A stretch of DNA of 64,000 nucleotides from Bog-756 sp963813525 (GCA_963813525.1 CAWEZI010000005.1:1178001-1242000); one strand, 5' to 3'; positions 15,411 through 24,097 are shown, counted from the stretch's first letter. The notes: generated from the sequence alone by a model not told the origin. Program-made: numbers and translations.

Positions 15411-16667
15411 ATGACCGATCTCATTGAACACGCCGACAGGCACTCTGCTGACCGAGCGGACGACGGGGCGTCACGAGGGCCCGTCACCCCGAAGCGGGGC
15501 CGCCTGGCCGGCTCCATGGGCATGCCGCGGGCCGTGATCGTGGCTATCGCCGTGGTGCTCGTGGCGGGCGCGCTCGGCGCGGTGGCGCTGATGGTCACCT
15601 CGGGGTCGACCGAGGCGCACCCGTCGTCGCATACGCCTGTCTACACCGTGTCGGTGGCATCACCGAGGTACAAGCCCTATGCGGCCGCGGGGGCGACCGA
15701 CGACTACCACTGCAGCTTGGTCAACCCGCACATCACCCAGGACTCATACGTGATCTCGAGCCAGTTCAAACCCGGCAGTTCCGAGGTCCACCACGCCGTG
15801 CTCGCCCTGGTGCCTCCTTCCATGACGGCCCAGGCCATCGCCGCCAATGCGGCCAGCAGTGGCAAGGGATGGACGTGCTTCGGCGCGCCATCGCTCCCCA
15901 ATGCGTCGCTCGCCGCCTTCATGAGCACCCCATTCCTGAGCGTGTGGGCGCCTGGGCACGGCGAAGACGTGCTCCCCAAGGGCACGGGGATCTCGCTGCC
16001 CAAGGGGAGTCTGGTGATCGAGCAGGTGCACTACAACCTGCTGGTGGGCGACAAGCCGGTCACGAACCAGCTTGTGCTCCACACGGTACCGGTGTCTACG
16101 CCTCTCTTGCCGATGCAATCCCAATACCTGGTCGCCCCGCCGAACATCCCATGCCCGGTCGGTGTGACCGGGCCGCTGTGCAACTATCAGGCGTCCCTCA
16201 ACTACCTGAACCAGCGCTTCGGTGCTGGCGGCGTTGAGATGGCCAAGGGCATCGACCAGATATGCGGTGAAAACCCGGACGCCCCGCCCGTCGGTGACAC
16301 GGCCACGTGCACCTGGCCGGTCGGATCGAACGGCTACATCGACAGAATCCAGCCGCACATGCACCTGTTGGGGGTTGCGTTCACGATGGTGCTCAATCCG
16401 GGAACGCCACAAGCCAGGACTATCCTGAGCGTCCCGAACTACAACTTCAACTACCAAAAGGCGTACAACGTGGCGCCCATCCCGGTGAGTCGCGGCGAAC
16501 AAATACAGATCAACTGCAGCTACGATGCCGAGCTGGAGCAAGAGTTGCCGATCCTCCGCAAGGCGCCGCCGCATTTCGTCACCTTCGGCGACGGATCATC
16601 CGACGAGATGTGCGTGGGAGTCACGTGGCAGACGTCGTCGTTGCCCAACTCCCACGACTCGCTCTGA
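15411..16667 (+). CDS. Copper type II ascorbate-dependent monooxygenase-like protein
   Basis: 418 residues with an N-terminal membrane anchor (VIVAIAVVLVAGALGAVALMV, about residues 40-61), so the domain lies outside the cytoplasm. The copper-ligand pattern of the PHM/DBH-like family is visible: a His pair in SEVHHAVLAL, a histidine in EQVHYNLL, the HxH motif in IQPHMHLLG and a methionine in DEMCVGV. Several cysteines (DYHCSLV, INCSYD, DEMC) can form the usual disulfides. Family members hydroxylate C-H bonds using copper, oxygen and a reductant; the substrate is unknown. GGGAG precedes the ATG. This is an unusually large, high-GC cargo for the array. Confidence 0.75.
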   Translation: MTDLIEHADRHSADRADDGASRGPVTPKRGRLAGSMGMPRAVIVAIAVVLVAGALGAVALMVTSGSTEAHPSSHTPVYTVSVASPRYKPYAAAGATDDYHCSLVNPHITQDSYVISSQFKPGSSEVHHAVLALVPPSMTAQAIAANAASSGKGWTCFGAPSLPNASLAAFMSTPFLSVWAPGHGEDVLPKGTGISLPKGSLVIEQVHYNLLVGDKPVTNQLVLHTVPVSTPLLPMQSQYLVAPPNIPCPVGVTGPLCNYQASLNYLNQRFGAGGVEMAKGIDQICGENPDAPPVGDTATCTWPVGSNGYIDRIQPHMHLLGVAFTMVLNPGTPQARTILSVPNYNFNYQKAYNVAPIPVSRGEQIQINCSYDAELEQELPILRKAPPHFVTFGDGSSDEMCVGVTWQTSSLPNSHDSL

Positions 16668-16840
16668 GCGACCGACGCTGTCGCTGGAATTCATTATTGA
16701 ATCGATCGACCGTCACCTCTCCCCTCGCAACTCCCGTTCCGCTACCGTGAGGGGCTCTCTCTTCAACGACGACGCGAACGATTGATCGAACCCTGCAGCC
16801 TCGATTCTGGACATTGCTCTCGCTCACGCCGTGTTGGGTG

Positions 16841-16886
16841 CCCTCCAAGTGCCGGTCGGTGGCAGGCATATCCGGTGATGATGTGG
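16841..16886 (+). repeat. Array repeat copy, compact double
   Basis: CCTCCAAGTGCCGGTCGGTG followed closely by CATATCCGGTGATGATGTGG. Confidence 0.55.
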
Positions 16887-17249
16887 AACGGCCTGTCAAC
16901 CTCCCGCGCGGAGATCCTTTTCACTGTCTTTTGACCGCGACGCACCAGAGGTGCTGCGGCGTTTGATTGTTTTTGAGCAGTCGACGGGGCCCCGAGGTCA
17001 ACACGGAGCGCCCGGAACCCGAAGGGTGAGGACGAACGGTGTTGACGTCGGGGTGGAGGCTGCTACTCGTCTCTCCGTGCGGATGGAGGAGGTGGCCGAG
17101 GGATCCATCGACGACGCGCCGGAGCGCAGTGGATCCGAGAACCGCCACGATGATGTACGCGTGTCGAAATCGCAGTAAAGCCATGCGCAGGTAGTTGCCT
17201 CTGAATAGGGGCGCCCATGACATCCTCACGAGGAGAGATGGTGGGCATA
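16887..17249. other. No confident gene
   Basis: A minus-strand frame (start near 17,184, MALLRFRHAYIIVAVLG) reads to 16,921 as a possible 85-residue protein with one hydrophobic patch, but its composition is unconvincing. It may be what the IS110 element inserted into. Confidence 0.25.
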
Positions 17250-17873
17250 TCACCGGCGAGGATCGGATCTGCTGCGGCGGTGCTCCGGCGCGTCGTGGAG
17301 GGCTCGGTCAGACACGGCGCCGATCGCGTCGAAGGACAATGTGGCCAGCCACCGCCGATGTCGTTCGGTCCATGGTGATCCTCCCCGCCACACCATGCTG
17401 TGACGCAACAGGAACCCACTCAGGCGGTTACGGGCCCGGGTCAGGTCCTGGACCATGTCACCCCGGGTCCGACAGAGATCGCGCACTCCTTCTTGGGCCG
17501 GCGTGGGGATGGCGATCGAGGTGAGTTCGCCGGCCCGATGCAGCCCGGCCAGTCGCCGGGCGTCCCTGCGGTCTGTCTTGACCCGGTCTCCCGAACCTTT
17601 GGGGATGAGGGAGGGGGCCACCACGTCACAACGCACCCCCATGGAGGTGAGCAGGCGTTGGAGGTCGTAGCCGGTCGGGCCCGCCTCGCAGCACGCCCAG
17701 ATCTCCTTTGGCTTTCCCAGCCGCTTGATCAGCCGGCGGACCGAGTCGGTGTCGTGGAAGATCTTGTCGACCTCGGCGGTGTCCCGATCGGGCGACAAGA
17801 CCGCCACGGCAATTGAATCCTTTGATACGTCCATCCCCAGATGGACGAACCCTCGATGGGCAATACTGGACAC
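17250..17873 (-). pseudogene. IS110-family transposase, 3' part missing
   Basis: The GTG start at 17,873 has GGAAGGAG upstream. The DEDD nuclease-like N-terminal domain is clear: GMDVSKDSIAVAV with the first aspartate, IWACCEAGPTGYD with the glutamate, and KTDRRDARRLA with the aspartate pair. The frame ends after about 200 residues at 17,250, without the C-terminal Transposase_20 domain expected in a protein of some 350-400 residues. A frameshift near 17,290 and a deletion are likely. Probably immobile. Confidence 0.8.
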
Positions 17874-17944
17874 GGCTGGCTCCTTCCTCCGTTCACCGCA
17901 TAAGTGAATGATCCACGTAAATGCGGATGCCGGAGGAGCCAGCC
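17874..17944. repeat. Stem-loop at the IS110 5' end
   Basis: GGCTGGCTCC...TCCG (17,874-17,891) pairs with CGGAGGAGCCAGCC (17,931-17,944), with a 4-base bulge. A nested CCGCAT / ATGCGG stem lies at 17,896 and 17,921. It sits directly before the transposase start. Confidence 0.6.
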
Positions 17945-17990
17945 GTTCCATACTGAGGGAATATTCGAGTGCTGAAAGTACGCTTACGTC

Positions 17991-18503
17991 ATGGGACGCG
18001 TCGTCGTAATAGGAAACGGGGGTGGCGGCAAGTCGACCCTTGCCAAAAGGCTTGCTGAGCGCCACGATCTTGCCTGGTGTTCTGTCGACCAGATTCAGTG
18101 GGAGCCGGGCTGGGAGCCAGCCTCAGAAGCAGATGTTTCGAAACAGCTCCGTATCGTAATGGCTGGCGACCGCTGGATTATCGACGGTTGGGGGCCGTGG
18201 CCGTCTCTAGAAGATCGGATCGTGCTTTCTGACACGATCATTTTCGTGGACTTGCCGTTGTGGATGCACTTTTGGCTTGCCGCCGAGCGGCAGATCGCAA
18301 TCGCCAAAGGCACAGACCGGACTGATCCTGTTGCGGGTTGCGATGACCTGGCAGTCACGCGTCGACTGTTTGAGACAATCTGGTATGTGGATCAGGAGCT
18401 GAAGCCACGACTAACCCGGTTGGTTGACCGCTATGCGCCGGAACGTGAGTTCCACCACGTGACAACGCTGGAGCAGCTCGACCGCTTAGCCACAGTCGGA
18501 TAA
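17991..18503 (+). CDS. P-loop nucleotide kinase (adenylate-kinase / FlaR-like)
   Basis: 170 residues. A glycine-rich Walker A, GNGGGGKST, is at residues 8-16. DRWIIDGWGPW and IIFVDLPLW match the second half of small P-loop kinases annotated as topology modulators or AAA18-type kinases. It binds ATP and probably phosphorylates a small molecule. The start codon follows the IS110 end region by about 45 bases, without a repeat copy on that side. Its stop codon lies inside the repeat at 18,499. Confidence 0.8.
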   Translation: MGRVVVIGNGGGGKSTLAKRLAERHDLAWCSVDQIQWEPGWEPASEADVSKQLRIVMAGDRWIIDGWGPWPSLEDRIVLSDTIIFVDLPLWMHFWLAAERQIAIAKGTDRTDPVAGCDDLAVTRRLFETIWYVDQELKPRLTRLVDRYAPEREFHHVTTLEQLDRLATVG

Positions 18504-18532
18504 CCATCACACTGAATCGGCATTGGGGGATG
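18499..18532 (+). repeat. Array repeat copy
   Basis: GATAACCATCACACTGAATC then GGCATTGGGGGATG. It separates the kinase from the next acetyltransferase. Confidence 0.5.
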
Positions 18533-18534
18533 CA

Positions 18535-19083
18535 ATGCGCCGATCCTGGGGGTGCCAGGATATCTGTGTGGATCGGACCAACGAAATCGTCGCATCGACC
18601 TCCAGCGGGTGCAACATTATCGTTGCTCGACAAGACCATATTCCGGAAGTGCAACGGCTGCTCTCGGCTGCCTCTCATCGAGCGGCTGCCCTTGGGTACA
18701 GGCAATGGTGGGATCCCTTCCCATTCAGCATCGTTCAGCACTCGGTTATTTGTGGCGAAACGTATCTCGCAGTCGAACCGGGTGCAGTGCTCGGTACGCT
18801 TTCCTTGTCCTGGGAGGATCCGTTGTTCTGGCGGGAGCGCCCACCTGTTTCTGGTTACGTGCATCGACTTTGTACCAACCGAGATGTCGCTCCCCGGGGC
18901 TTCGGGGTCGAAATGCTCAACTGGGCGGACGCAATAGTCGCCGACCGAGGTCGAGACTGGTTACGGCTCGATACTCCAGCTTCAAATGCCCGGCTTCGGG
19001 CCTATTACGAGAATCTGGGATTCCTCTCCGAGGGCGTGATTGACGTTGCCCTCATCGGTCCGAGCGGCCAACCCGAGATCTAG
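18535..19083 (+). CDS. GNAT acetyltransferase
   Basis: 182 residues with the GNAT pattern: an N-terminal IIVARQDHIPEVQRLL helix entry, the strand VHRLCTNRDVAPRGFGVEML over the acetyl-CoA site (RGFG in place of the more usual RGxG/A), and the late LDTPASNARLRAYYENLGF signature. The substrate is unknown. ATG 18,535 follows GGGG; an in-frame TTG at 18,523 is less likely because it lies inside the repeat. Confidence 0.8.
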   Translation: MRRSWGCQDICVDRTNEIVASTSSGCNIIVARQDHIPEVQRLLSAASHRAAALGYRQWWDPFPFSIVQHSVICGETYLAVEPGAVLGTLSLSWEDPLFWRERPPVSGYVHRLCTNRDVAPRGFGVEMLNWADAIVADRGRDWLRLDTPASNARLRAYYENLGFLSEGVIDVALIGPSGQPEI

Positions 19084-19120
19084 AGCGCTGCTTCATACCA
19101 ACGAAGAACTCGGGCCAGTG

Positions 19121-19168
19121 GATAATCACCGGCGATGCGGCCCGGAGCCGGCGATAGGAGACACCCTG
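19121..19168 (+). repeat. Array repeat copy
   Basis: GATAATCACCGGCGATGCGG then CCCGGAGCCGGCGATAGGAG and ACACC. Confidence 0.55.
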
Positions 19169-19217
19169 CGCATTCTCATGAGATCCCGATTAGACGGCCC
19201 CTCATTGTGAGCAATCC

Positions 19218-20399
19218 TCATTTGCGATGGGACTCCTCCCGCCCCCCAGGTCCCCCCCTGCGGCGCTGAGCCTCAATCAAAGGTTTGGCCCAAGCAACGG
19301 TCGGGTTGATGGGATTGGCTGAGAGGGCTTCGATTCGATCGTCGAGTGCCTCCATGCGCCAACCGTCCATTTCGGTCAATGGTCGAATTCCTGCCTCACG
19401 AAGGTACATCTTCGTGCACAACGAGAAGACCTCGGCGGCGATCACGGCGTGAAACAAATCGCTCCACATTCCCTCTCGGGCGACGCCACTATGTATTGTT
19501 GACCGCCGATCGTAGAACTCACGTATCCATCGTCTCCGCCAGGGCCCCTCGTCTCGACTTTGTCTGCCTCTCCAGCTGACGTTATGCCACTGACTAAATT
19601 TCCCTCTGAACTCGGAGAAAAGACTCGTTATCTCGTCCGCAAGACCTTTGCCGATCGCTCCCGTTACAGAGAACAGGCGCTCAAACGCAGCCCCCATCTG
19701 GACGAGATCGTCCAGGATGCTCGTCTGTTCATTGAGCCGATTTGCCTGCAGGAAGGGCGGCAGCGACAGTTCCAGTTTTCGACCCAAGTGGGACTCAGCC
19801 GAGATCGTTGTCACCAGGGCATCCAAGAGTGATTGATCGATGGTGTGCTGATGCTGCGATGACCCCGACAAAGGTACCGTCACCGAGAATCGATCGATCG
19901 GATACGTCTCCTGATCCACGCCATCTCGTCGACGTCTATAAAGGCTTATGTAAGTGACGTCAGATTGGAAGCGATGAAAGTAGCCGTCACAGTGAGCGTC
20001 GCAGATCGGACCGCTCCCACTCTTGTCAAAGTAATTGTTGTTCATGATTAGAGCTGCTGACAGGCAAATGCGGTGTCGGCGAAGCGTCTCGTAGTCTGAG
20101 GCGCTCAGTTCCAATGGTCCACGACATGCGATCCACATCAGGCAGGGTATGACTGGCGTGCCACTAAGACCGCGGTAACAGTTCATGATCCTTCGGGCTG
20201 CAGGCGTGCAAGGCTGTTTGGCGTCGAGGGAGATCGGGGCCGGCGCCACTTCCACCTCGCCAAAAATGACCGGATCGTTGAGCCCAATCCAAGGCAAGAG
20301 ATATAGATGTGCTTCGGTGTCTTCTGCGCCCTTGTTGAAGACCACTCTCCCACGTCGTTCTCCACGAGCACCCAGACTCTCGATTGATTCACGCTCCAT
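19218..20399 (-). CDS. Candidate HEPN-domain protein
   Basis: 393 residues, no signal peptide or membrane segment. The C-terminal third resembles the ApeA-like HEPN fold: a helix around FERLF (239-243) and, about 55 residues on, FYDRRSTIHSG, where R298 and H303 make the Rx4H ribonuclease motif, followed by a helix DLFHAVIAAEVFSLCTKMYL. HEPN proteins are RNases in toxin-antitoxin and anti-phage systems. The N-terminal 200 residues are a mixed domain, possibly a sensor, with no recognised family. No antitoxin gene is adjacent. Sole gene between repeats at 19,121 and 20,539. Confidence 0.6.
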   Translation of the reverse strand: MERESIESLGARGERRGRVVFNKGAEDTEAHLYLLPWIGLNDPVIFGEVEVAPAPISLDAKQPCTPAARRIMNCYRGLSGTPVIPCLMWIACRGPLELSASDYETLRRHRICLSAALIMNNNYFDKSGSGPICDAHCDGYFHRFQSDVTYISLYRRRRDGVDQETYPIDRFSVTVPLSGSSQHQHTIDQSLLDALVTTISAESHLGRKLELSLPPFLQANRLNEQTSILDDLVQMGAAFERLFSVTGAIGKGLADEITSLFSEFRGKFSQWHNVSWRGRQSRDEGPWRRRWIREFYDRRSTIHSGVAREGMWSDLFHAVIAAEVFSLCTKMYLREAGIRPLTEMDGWRMEALDDRIEALSANPINPTVAWAKPLIEAQRRRGGPGGREESHRK

Positions 20400-20538
20400 T
20401 TCTAACGACCTCCGCTGTCGATTACGGTACGCCGACGTGCATTCCTTGGTGCGACTGGACTACTCCAAGGAACTACGGAGTGCAACAGCCGGTTGGGCTC
20501 CTGCGAGGGATATCCCACACGCGCCCTCGGCCACGTTC

Positions 20539-20572
20539 GATAACGCAAGGCCGATCCGGTGTTGGTGGGCAG
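20539..20572 (+). repeat. Array repeat copy
   Basis: GATAACGCAAGGCCGATCC then GGTGTTGGTGGGCAG. Confidence 0.6.
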
Positions 20573-20610
20573 TCTCCTGATGCGCGACAAGACCTGTTCG
20601 ATCGGGTCGT

Positions 20611-22590
20611 CTACGGAGCGGCAGCGAACACACTCACCGGGAATGTGCTGCCCGTCTCGTAGTTGTCGGAGCCGTTGCCTAGCTCCCCTGCGAATCCGAG
20701 CCCCCAGCAGTCCACGCTGCCATTGGAGCTGAGCACGGCACAGTACCCCTCATACGTTGCGCCTAGGCTCGCCACTCCGTAGAGGTCGCCTGAGTCTCCA
20801 AGTCCGACCACCGCGACTGGCGTCGAGCATGACACGCAGTTCGAGTTGGGGCCGTTGGCATCCTCTCCGTCCGCGTCGTCTCCCCAACAGTTCACTTGCC
20901 CGGACGGTGTCGATGAGGTCAACGATGCGCAGAATCCGGTGCCATCAGTGGCCAGGGTCGCCACTCCAGTGAGCGAGCTAGAGCCGTCGGTCGCCAGAAC
21001 GGTCTCGGGCACGTCGCTGTTGGTGGTGCTGCCGTCCCCGAGGTCACCGAGATCCCCGTCACCCCAGCAATCCACCTCGTCGGTACTAAGGAGGGCACAG
21101 AACCCCGGGCTGTAGCCGTTGCCCTCGATGCTCGACACATCTGACAAGTAGCCCGAGCCGCCGACGCCAGTCACCTGAACAGGAGTCGAGGAGCACGTTC
21201 CTGGTTGACACGAAGGGTCACCGGAGATGGCCCCGGCACCGAGCTCCCCGTAGTTGTTGTCGCCCCAACAATCCACCCCGCCGGAGCTCACGGCGCAGTA
21301 GGCGACACCGGCACCTCCACCGACAACACTCGACACGCCCGTGAGGTTTCCTGAGCCACCGACGTCCACAACGGACACGGGGACCCATGAACACTCGTTG
21401 CTCGAACCGCAGTCAGACGCATCCACATGTGACCCGTCACCCAGCGAGCCAGTCCCGTTGGTACTCCCCCAGCAGTCGACTCCACCGGATTCGAGAACGG
21501 CGCAGTAGTTGTCGGCGAAATTGCTGCTGACCACGCTGGTGGCCCCCGAGAGGTCAGTGACGCCAAGTGGGACCGAGCTGCAAAGGCCGCCATACGCACA
21601 GGTGCTGAGATCGGGGCCATTCATGACGTTGGGGTCGCCGGCGCCGAGCTGGCCGGTGGCCCCGTAGCCCCAGCATTCCACCCCACCGGAGTCAACGACG
21701 GCGCAGTAACTGCTGTTACCTCCGCTGGTCAGGCTGGAGGCGCCTGAGAGGGCCTGGACCGGACTGTCAGAGCAGGGGTAGAGCCCGGAGTCGCAGGTTT
21801 CGGGACCCGTCTTAGACCCGATCCCGAGTTCCCCGAGGTAGTTGTCTCCCCAGCAGTCGACATCACCAGAAGTGAGGAGAGCGCAGAAGGAATTGTAATT
21901 CGCGTCCGACGCGACGACGCTCTTTACGCCGGTGAGTGTTCCGCTCCCACCAACCCCCACGACGGCGACCGGGGTCGTGGCGCAAGGGCTGGCGCCATCA
22001 CAGGTCTGCGGTCCGGTGATGATTCCGTCGCCGAGTTCGCCAAAGAGGTTGTCTCCCCAGCAGTCGACTCCTCCCGAGTTGGTGAGGACGGCGCAGTAGG
22101 TGGGATCGCCACTCCCGTACATCTCTGACCCGACCACACTCTTCACGCCGGACAGCGCGGGGCGTCCCTTGCCAGAGGCGACGCTCACCTTGATTTTCTT
22201 CGTCTTCGTCACGGTGTTTCCATACGCGGTGACGGTGAACTGGTACTTGACTGCCTTCTTCAAGTCATTCAGGGGAAAGACGACGTGTCGACTGATGGAC
22301 GAGTTGCAGCACACGTTGAACGGGAGGGCGGTGACCGGTGGGTTCGAGGTCAAGGTGGCGCTGTTGGCGTTGGTCACCGTGGCCGAGAGTGTCACCGTTC
22401 CGGCACCTGTCGTCACCGACTTCGTGGAGGCCGTGAAGATGATCTTAGGTTTTGGTGATTTCGCCAACGCTGTCGTCGCCGATGCCGGACCCGCCGAGGC
22501 GACGAGCATGGCCGAGACGAGCGCAACCCCTGCCAGCATCGCTCCGAGCCGCCGCATAGAACCACCGTGGACCGAATCTAACCCCGCCAT
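20611..22590 (-). CDS. Secreted RCC1-repeat (beta-propeller) protein
   Basis: 659 residues. GAGAGGTGG precedes ATG 22,590; longer starts would run into the repeat at 22,778. A signal peptide (MRRLGAMLAGVALVSAMLV, then cleavage near ASA) is followed by an Ig-like domain with a CC pair at about residues 95-96, then eight repeats, each with YCAVL...VDCWGDN..GELGDG. The two cysteines per repeat could tie each blade by a disulfide, unlike the cytoplasmic eukaryotic RCC1. It is extracellular and probably binding or adhesive. It is one of the two largest cassette genes. Confidence 0.85.
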   Translation of the reverse strand: MAGLDSVHGGSMRRLGAMLAGVALVSAMLVASAGPASATTALAKSPKPKIIFTASTKSVTTGAGTVTLSATVTNANSATLTSNPPVTALPFNVCCNSSISRHVVFPLNDLKKAVKYQFTVTAYGNTVTKTKKIKVSVASGKGRPALSGVKSVVGSEMYGSGDPTYCAVLTNSGGVDCWGDNLFGELGDGIITGPQTCDGASPCATTPVAVVGVGGSGTLTGVKSVVASDANYNSFCALLTSGDVDCWGDNYLGELGIGSKTGPETCDSGLYPCSDSPVQALSGASSLTSGGNSSYCAVVDSGGVECWGYGATGQLGAGDPNVMNGPDLSTCAYGGLCSSVPLGVTDLSGATSVVSSNFADNYCAVLESGGVDCWGSTNGTGSLGDGSHVDASDCGSSNECSWVPVSVVDVGGSGNLTGVSSVVGGGAGVAYCAVSSGGVDCWGDNNYGELGAGAISGDPSCQPGTCSSTPVQVTGVGGSGYLSDVSSIEGNGYSPGFCALLSTDEVDCWGDGDLGDLGDGSTTNSDVPETVLATDGSSSLTGVATLATDGTGFCASLTSSTPSGQVNCWGDDADGEDANGPNSNCVSCSTPVAVVGLGDSGDLYGVASLGATYEGYCAVLSSNGSVDCWGLGFAGELGNGSDNYETGSTFPVSVFAAAP

Positions 22591-22777
22591 TGGGACCACC
22601 TCTCTCTTGCCTATTGCGCGTCCAGAGGAAATGTAGACCGCGGCGGGGCCCCTTGCAGGTCTCGCGCTCACCGCGCTCTCCTCGCCACGGGAAGCGCGAG
22701 ACGGGTGTTCGTTTCTCCACGTCCGGCTGAAACGAGAAGGGCGTCGGGTGCCCCTCTTGGGCCGGTAGGCCATGCTC

Positions 22778-22816
22778 GATAGCCGCCCATGACCGGTGAT
22801 GTGGGAGAGGCTCTCC
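22778..22816 (+). repeat. Array repeat copy
   Basis: GATAGCCGCCCATGACCGG then TGATGTGGGAGAGGCTCTCC. A related CCCCTCTTGGGCC lies just to its left. Confidence 0.65.
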
Positions 22817-22869
22817 AACCTCCGTGCCCGGATACGCTCGTGTTGACGTAACGGAGCGGAGGGGGTGAA

Positions 22870-23313
22870 GTGCCTAGCGGCAATTTGGACTACCTGATCG
22901 AGGACGATCCCGATCCGGAGTACGTTCGCCAGTTGATCTCTGGCCTGGTGGCCTTTAACGACGGCCGAGCTGAGTTAGAGAATCGCAGACCACTCGCCGT
23001 CTTTGTCCGCCGTGATGAAGAAGCCCTTGGGGGTGTCGACGGATATACCCATTGGCGATGGCTGTATGTGAGTCATCTCTGGGTTCACGACGATCTACGA
23101 GGTGAGGGCGTCGGAAGCCAACTCATGTCCACCATCGAGACTCAGGCCCGACTCCGAGGGTGCCGTGGAGCATGGTTGGACACGTTTAGCTTCCAGGCCC
23201 CTGGGTTCTATGAGTCCATCGGCTATCAGCCGTTCGGCGAGTTGCCTGAGTTTCCACCGGGTAGCCGTCGCCACTTCCTCTGGAAGGCCTTGAGAGGCCC
23301 GCAATCCGACTGA
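22870..23313 (+). CDS. GNAT acetyltransferase
   Basis: 147 residues from a GTG preceded by GGAGGGGG. The acetyl-CoA loop is LWVHDDLRGEGVGSQLM (R/QxxGxG as RGEGVG at about residues 76-81), with the catalytic-side helix and the late APGFYESIGYQPFGEL signature. A classic single-domain acetyltransferase of unknown substrate and the third of its kind in the array. Confidence 0.9.
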   Translation: MPSGNLDYLIEDDPDPEYVRQLISGLVAFNDGRAELENRRPLAVFVRRDEEALGGVDGYTHWRWLYVSHLWVHDDLRGEGVGSQLMSTIETQARLRGCRGAWLDTFSFQAPGFYESIGYQPFGELPEFPPGSRRHFLWKALRGPQSD

Positions 23314-23326
23314 TAAGACTTTGGGC

Positions 23327-23360
23327 GCCACCTCCCCGCTCCCGGTGTTGTGTGACACGG
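23327..23360 (+). repeat. Array repeat copy
   Basis: CGCCACCTCCCCGCTCCCGG then TGTTGTGTGACACG. A further GATAAGAC lies at 23,312. Confidence 0.65.
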
Positions 23361-23364
23361 TGCA

Positions 23365-23655
23365 ATGAGGCTCAGGTCGGACAGGTGTCCAGCCGATAAA
23401 CAGGCTGTGACCCGCGAGAGGTTTCGATTCCGCGAGGTGGAATGGGGCAGCCTGGTTGTTCAGCAGGTGCTGCTAACAATCGTCGTCTTTGGCGTCATCG
23501 CGGCCATGACCCCACAAAGGCACCCTGCGGACCGGGTCTGGGTGATCCTCAGTTGTCTTGCCGTCTGGAATCTGTCGGTTTTTGCAGCCAGGTGGTGGCT
23601 CGGACGCTCAAATCAGGTCAGCAAACCTGCGATCACCCAAAACGAGCAAATATGA
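23365..23655 (+). CDS. Small membrane protein, two TM segments
   Basis: 96 residues from ATG 23,365, or 82 from a GTG at 23,407, which clears the repeat better. Two segments (LVVQQVLLTIVVFGVIAAM and VWVILSCLAVWNLSVFAA) are separated by a short polar loop. No family recognised. Confidence 0.55.
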   Translation: MRLRSDRCPADKQAVTRERFRFREVEWGSLVVQQVLLTIVVFGVIAAMTPQRHPADRVWVILSCLAVWNLSVFAARWWLGRSNQVSKPAITQNEQI

Positions 23656-23670
23656 GACTGCCCTACTTCC

Positions 23671-23700
23671 TGTCCCGTTGACCCGGTGGTCGGGGGCACC
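23671..23700 (+). repeat. Array repeat copy
   Basis: CCCGTTGACCCGGTGGTC then GGGGGCACC. GACC-CGGT-GGTC is a perfect stem, changed on both sides relative to GATC-CGGT-GATC at 15,131. Confidence 0.7.
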
Positions 23701-23801
23701 CCCCGCCGATTTTCTGAGAGGCATACCCTCATCGGCATGGGCTTGATCAGACAATCGGTGATGAACTGCTCGAAGCCAGCAACGCCGACCTAGCGGTTCA
23801 G

Positions 23802-24050
23802 ATGCGGGATGCGTTCTTGACGCCCTTTCTCCAGATCGCTGGAGATGTATTTATCCCGAGCCACGGGCAACCCCGAATCGTGATCTACCGTCGACGCACC
23901 GAGCAGGAGCTGCGGATCGATGGGCCGAGGGAAGGTCAGGAGTGGTGGACCAATCCCTGGACAGGGGATCCCCGTGGAGCGCTTACGTTTGCCGACGACG
24001 CCGGAGTTGCCGCAGCCTTGGACGTCCTGCCGTCGCCCGAAGCGCCGTAG
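23802..24050 (+). CDS. Hypothetical protein, probably 5'-frameshifted
   Basis: 82 residues from the first in-frame ATG. The frame stays protein-like upstream to about 23,740 (LDQTIGDELLEASNADLAVQ) but lacks a start there. An ATG at 23,736 (MGLIRQ) is one base out of frame, so a single-base indel probably separates start and body. The body ends with a WWTNPWTGDPRGALTFADD segment. No family recognised. Confidence 0.45.
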   Translation: MRDAFLTPFLQIAGDVFIPSHGQPRIVIYRRRTEQELRIDGPREGQEWWTNPWTGDPRGALTFADDAGVAAALDVLPSPEAP

Positions 24051-24064
24051 CTCACGGCTCTGTG

Positions 24065-24097
24065 GCCCTCGCCCATGACCCGGTGTTACGGGGCAGG
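24065..24097 (+). repeat. Array repeat copy
   Basis: GCCCTCGCCCATGACCCGG then TGTTACGGGGCAGG. TGAC / GTTA and GCCC / GGGC pair. Confidence 0.65.

Noticed and set aside
15411..16667. Minus-strand ORF 15,744-16,574 as a gene
   Set aside because: It is the mirror of the copper monooxygenase gene, whose motifs and signal anchor are convincing.
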